DNA from: an uncultured Planctomycetaceae bacterium
GTDB lineage: Bacteria; Planctomycetota; Planctomycetia; Planctomycetales; Planctomycetaceae
DNA: 8,839 nucleotides
Assembly (NCBI GenBank): GCA_903921605.1
Contig: CAIXQV010000137.1
Span: 1 to 8,839 of the forward strand
Direction: 5' to 3'
Under the pieces are notes generated by a model. The model searched no databases. It worked only from the letters and a program-made list of their open reading frames with translations, and was not told where the DNA came from. This document shows positions 7,498 through 8,839 of the stretch, in pieces. Position 1 is the stretch's first letter. Each line of letters begins with the position of its first letter. The position numbers were made by a program, and so were the translations under genes.

Positions 7498-8839
7498 CTA
7501 CAATGAAAAAGCTCGGGCAGAGCAAGCTCCGCCCGAGCATCGTGGGTTATCGTCCAGTTCAATCCAGAGCCTGGTTAGATGGTATGGAAACAGGTTCTGA
7601 GTCTGCTGTGGAGCTTCTGTCGGCAGAAGTCTTGGGTCCATGTTAAACATCATTCGCATGTCTTCATGTTCCAGGTTGTGACAATGCATTACAAAGCTTC
7701 CAATCCATGTTCGGAACTTCATAAACATCTCGACTTCGTCACCGGACCCCAGAATCGCACAGTCCTGTTTAAACTGGTCTCTCAGGGAAGGCGCCTTGCC
7801 ATTGAGGGCTTGCCACTGGTGAGCTTCCAGGTGAATGTGGACCGGATGCCACCAGCCACCGCCGTTATTTCGGATAATCCAACGTTCGGCACTGCCAACC
7901 GTTGGAGTCACATTACCAACGTTGGTGTCATAGAACACGTCGTTGATTTTCCAGGCACCCTGCTGGCGGTGGAAGGAGATCACGCGAGTCTTCACCACTT
8001 CTTCCGGCAGAATCCTGCGATGTGGTCGCAGTTCCGTATCCATTGTGATCGCAAGGTCCGGCTTGCCACCATGGACTGGTTCATCAGTGATGATGAACTT
8101 CATGATCTGTTCGCCAGCCTCGCCATCTTTCAGGATTGTGCCATTCGCTAACAGTTGGCTGACATCAGCCGTCCCGCGAGGTCCACGGCCGTCGATCTGG
8201 GGCAGGATATTTTCCAGATACACTTCACGAATCCCACGATCGGCCAGATCCTTGAAGTCAACGATGATGTCGATGCGTTTGGCTGGCATCTGCAACGCGT
8301 AGTCCTGCATGATTGGCTTGGGATACAACCACGAATCGTAGCCAATTTGCATGAATGGCTGAGCCATTCGATGGTCGGCCGTTCGCAACTGCATCGCAAA
8401 TGCACGAGCATTGCTGTGAACCAGGATCGAGAAGCGGTACTTGCGTTTTTCAACGGTGAACTTTGGATTTGCAATACCGTTGACAACCATAACGTCACCC
8501 ATCTGGCCGTCGTGGCTGAGGGTGTCGTAGAACAGAGTTCCATCGGGATTGAAGACCTTGTCGCCAATACAAAGGTGTGTGAAGTAGCTGTTGTAGTCGG
8601 TTTCCGGACCACCACGCTTGGCCACATCAAAGTCCAGTGCCTGAGCAACACCACTGGCGTCGGCACCGATCTTAGGATACACGGATGGAATGATATTTTT
8701 CCGCATCAGCTCTTCGGCGATATGGTCAGTGGAAAAGTAAACACCAGCCAGACCGGAGTAAGCTGCCGGGCCAGTTTCATCCATACCATGGTCGTGATAC
8801 CACTGGGTGTCAGAAGACTCGGTGTGATCAAACTCATCA
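7498..8839 (-). CDS. CotA-like multicopper oxidase, C-terminal part (MCO2; 5' end outside window)
   Basis: The open frame enters from the right edge and contains the last 446 complete codons plus a stop. It aligns without gaps to MCO1 from residue 592 onward, at roughly 70% identity by eye. It has WYHDH, HPVHIH and HCHNLEHEDMRM, so the second trinuclear-cluster motif and the type 1 copper ligands are intact; the first motif (HLHGG in MCO1) lies outside the window. The two genes clearly arose by duplication. After the third copper motif MCO2 has LEAHQW where MCO1 has STTQMV, so the region by the type 1 copper differs. MCO1 stops right after QNLFP, whereas MCO2 has TAC in place of that TAG (7582-7584) and continues for 24 residues through its own terminator hairpin. 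The tail resembles no domain and is probably a recent stop-codon loss, or a sequencing error. Confidence 0.93.
   Translation of the reverse strand, partial: DEFDHTESSDTQWYHDHGMDETGPAAYSGLAGVYFSTDHIAEELMRKNIIPSVYPKIGADASGVAQALDFDVAKRGGPETDYNSYFTHLCIGDKVFNPDGTLFYDTLSHDGQMGDVMVVNGIANPKFTVEKRKYRFSILVHSNARAFAMQLRTADHRMAQPFMQIGYDSWLYPKPIMQDYALQMPAKRIDIIVDFKDLADRGIREVYLENILPQIDGRGPRGTADVSQLLANGTILKDGEAGEQIMKFIITDEPVHGGKPDLAITMDTELRPHRRILPEEVVKTRVISFHRQQGAWKINDVFYDTNVGNVTPTVGSAERWIIRNNGGGWWHPVHIHLEAHQWQALNGKAPSLRDQFKQDCAILGSGDEVEMFMKFRTWIGSFVMHCHNLEHEDMRMMFNMDPRLLPTEAPQQTQNLFPYHLTRLWIELDDNPRCSGGACSARAFSL
7506..7538 (-). terminator. Rho-independent terminator overlapping the end of MCO2
   Basis: GCTCGGGC (7511-7518) pairs with GCCCGAGC (7531-7538). 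Past one mismatch, GAGC and GCTC extend the stem to 12 pairs around a 2-base loop. On the minus strand it runs straight into TTTTT (7506-7510). It lies about 45 bases past the ancestral stop position inferred from MCO1, but inside the present MCO2 frame, whose TAG comes just after the T run. Confidence 0.88.

Overview
This looks like accessory chromosomal DNA from a planctomycete, probably of the Pirellulaceae/Rhodopirellula type. The taxonomic argument is inference from content. The left-edge gene has the W-x-V-x-S-G-x-x-D-G-K pattern of the TIGR03067 domain, which is known almost only from Planctomycetes. The exported proteins also carry very long extra regions, and the spacers between genes are long. 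All supported genes lie on the minus strand, so transcription runs from high to low coordinates.

Layout in transcription order. (1) 8839-7498: the C-terminal part of a CotA/bilirubin-oxidase-type multicopper oxidase (MCO2), cut by the window edge. Its reading frame runs through its own terminator hairpin (7506-7538). (2) 7497-6934: a spacer with no convincing gene. Next to the following gene it holds a 12-bp inverted repeat enclosing a smaller hairpin, then a T run. (3) 6933-3904: a complete, exported 1009-residue multicopper oxidase (MCO1), a close paralogue of MCO2 with a roughly 380-residue N-terminal extension, closed by a strong terminator at 3824-3860. (4) 3823-3303: a second spacer with no convincing gene, carrying a near-perfect 19-bp palindrome. 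(5) 3302-738: an 854-residue SCO1/SenC-like copper-binding thioredoxin-fold protein with a large C-terminal extension of repeated beta modules. (6) 681-1: a secreted protein with TIGR03067-like modules, cut by the window edge and probably cotranscribed with (5).

Taken together the window suggests an extracytoplasmic copper-redox locus: two tandem multicopper oxidases that take electrons from an unknown substrate (phenolics, metal ions such as Mn(II), or others) and reduce oxygen, next to an SCO-type protein that could load copper or keep metal-site thiols reduced. The link between the oxidases and the SCO protein is inferred from proximity. They are separate transcription units, because a terminator lies between them. 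No tRNA, rRNA, CRISPR array or transposase was seen.
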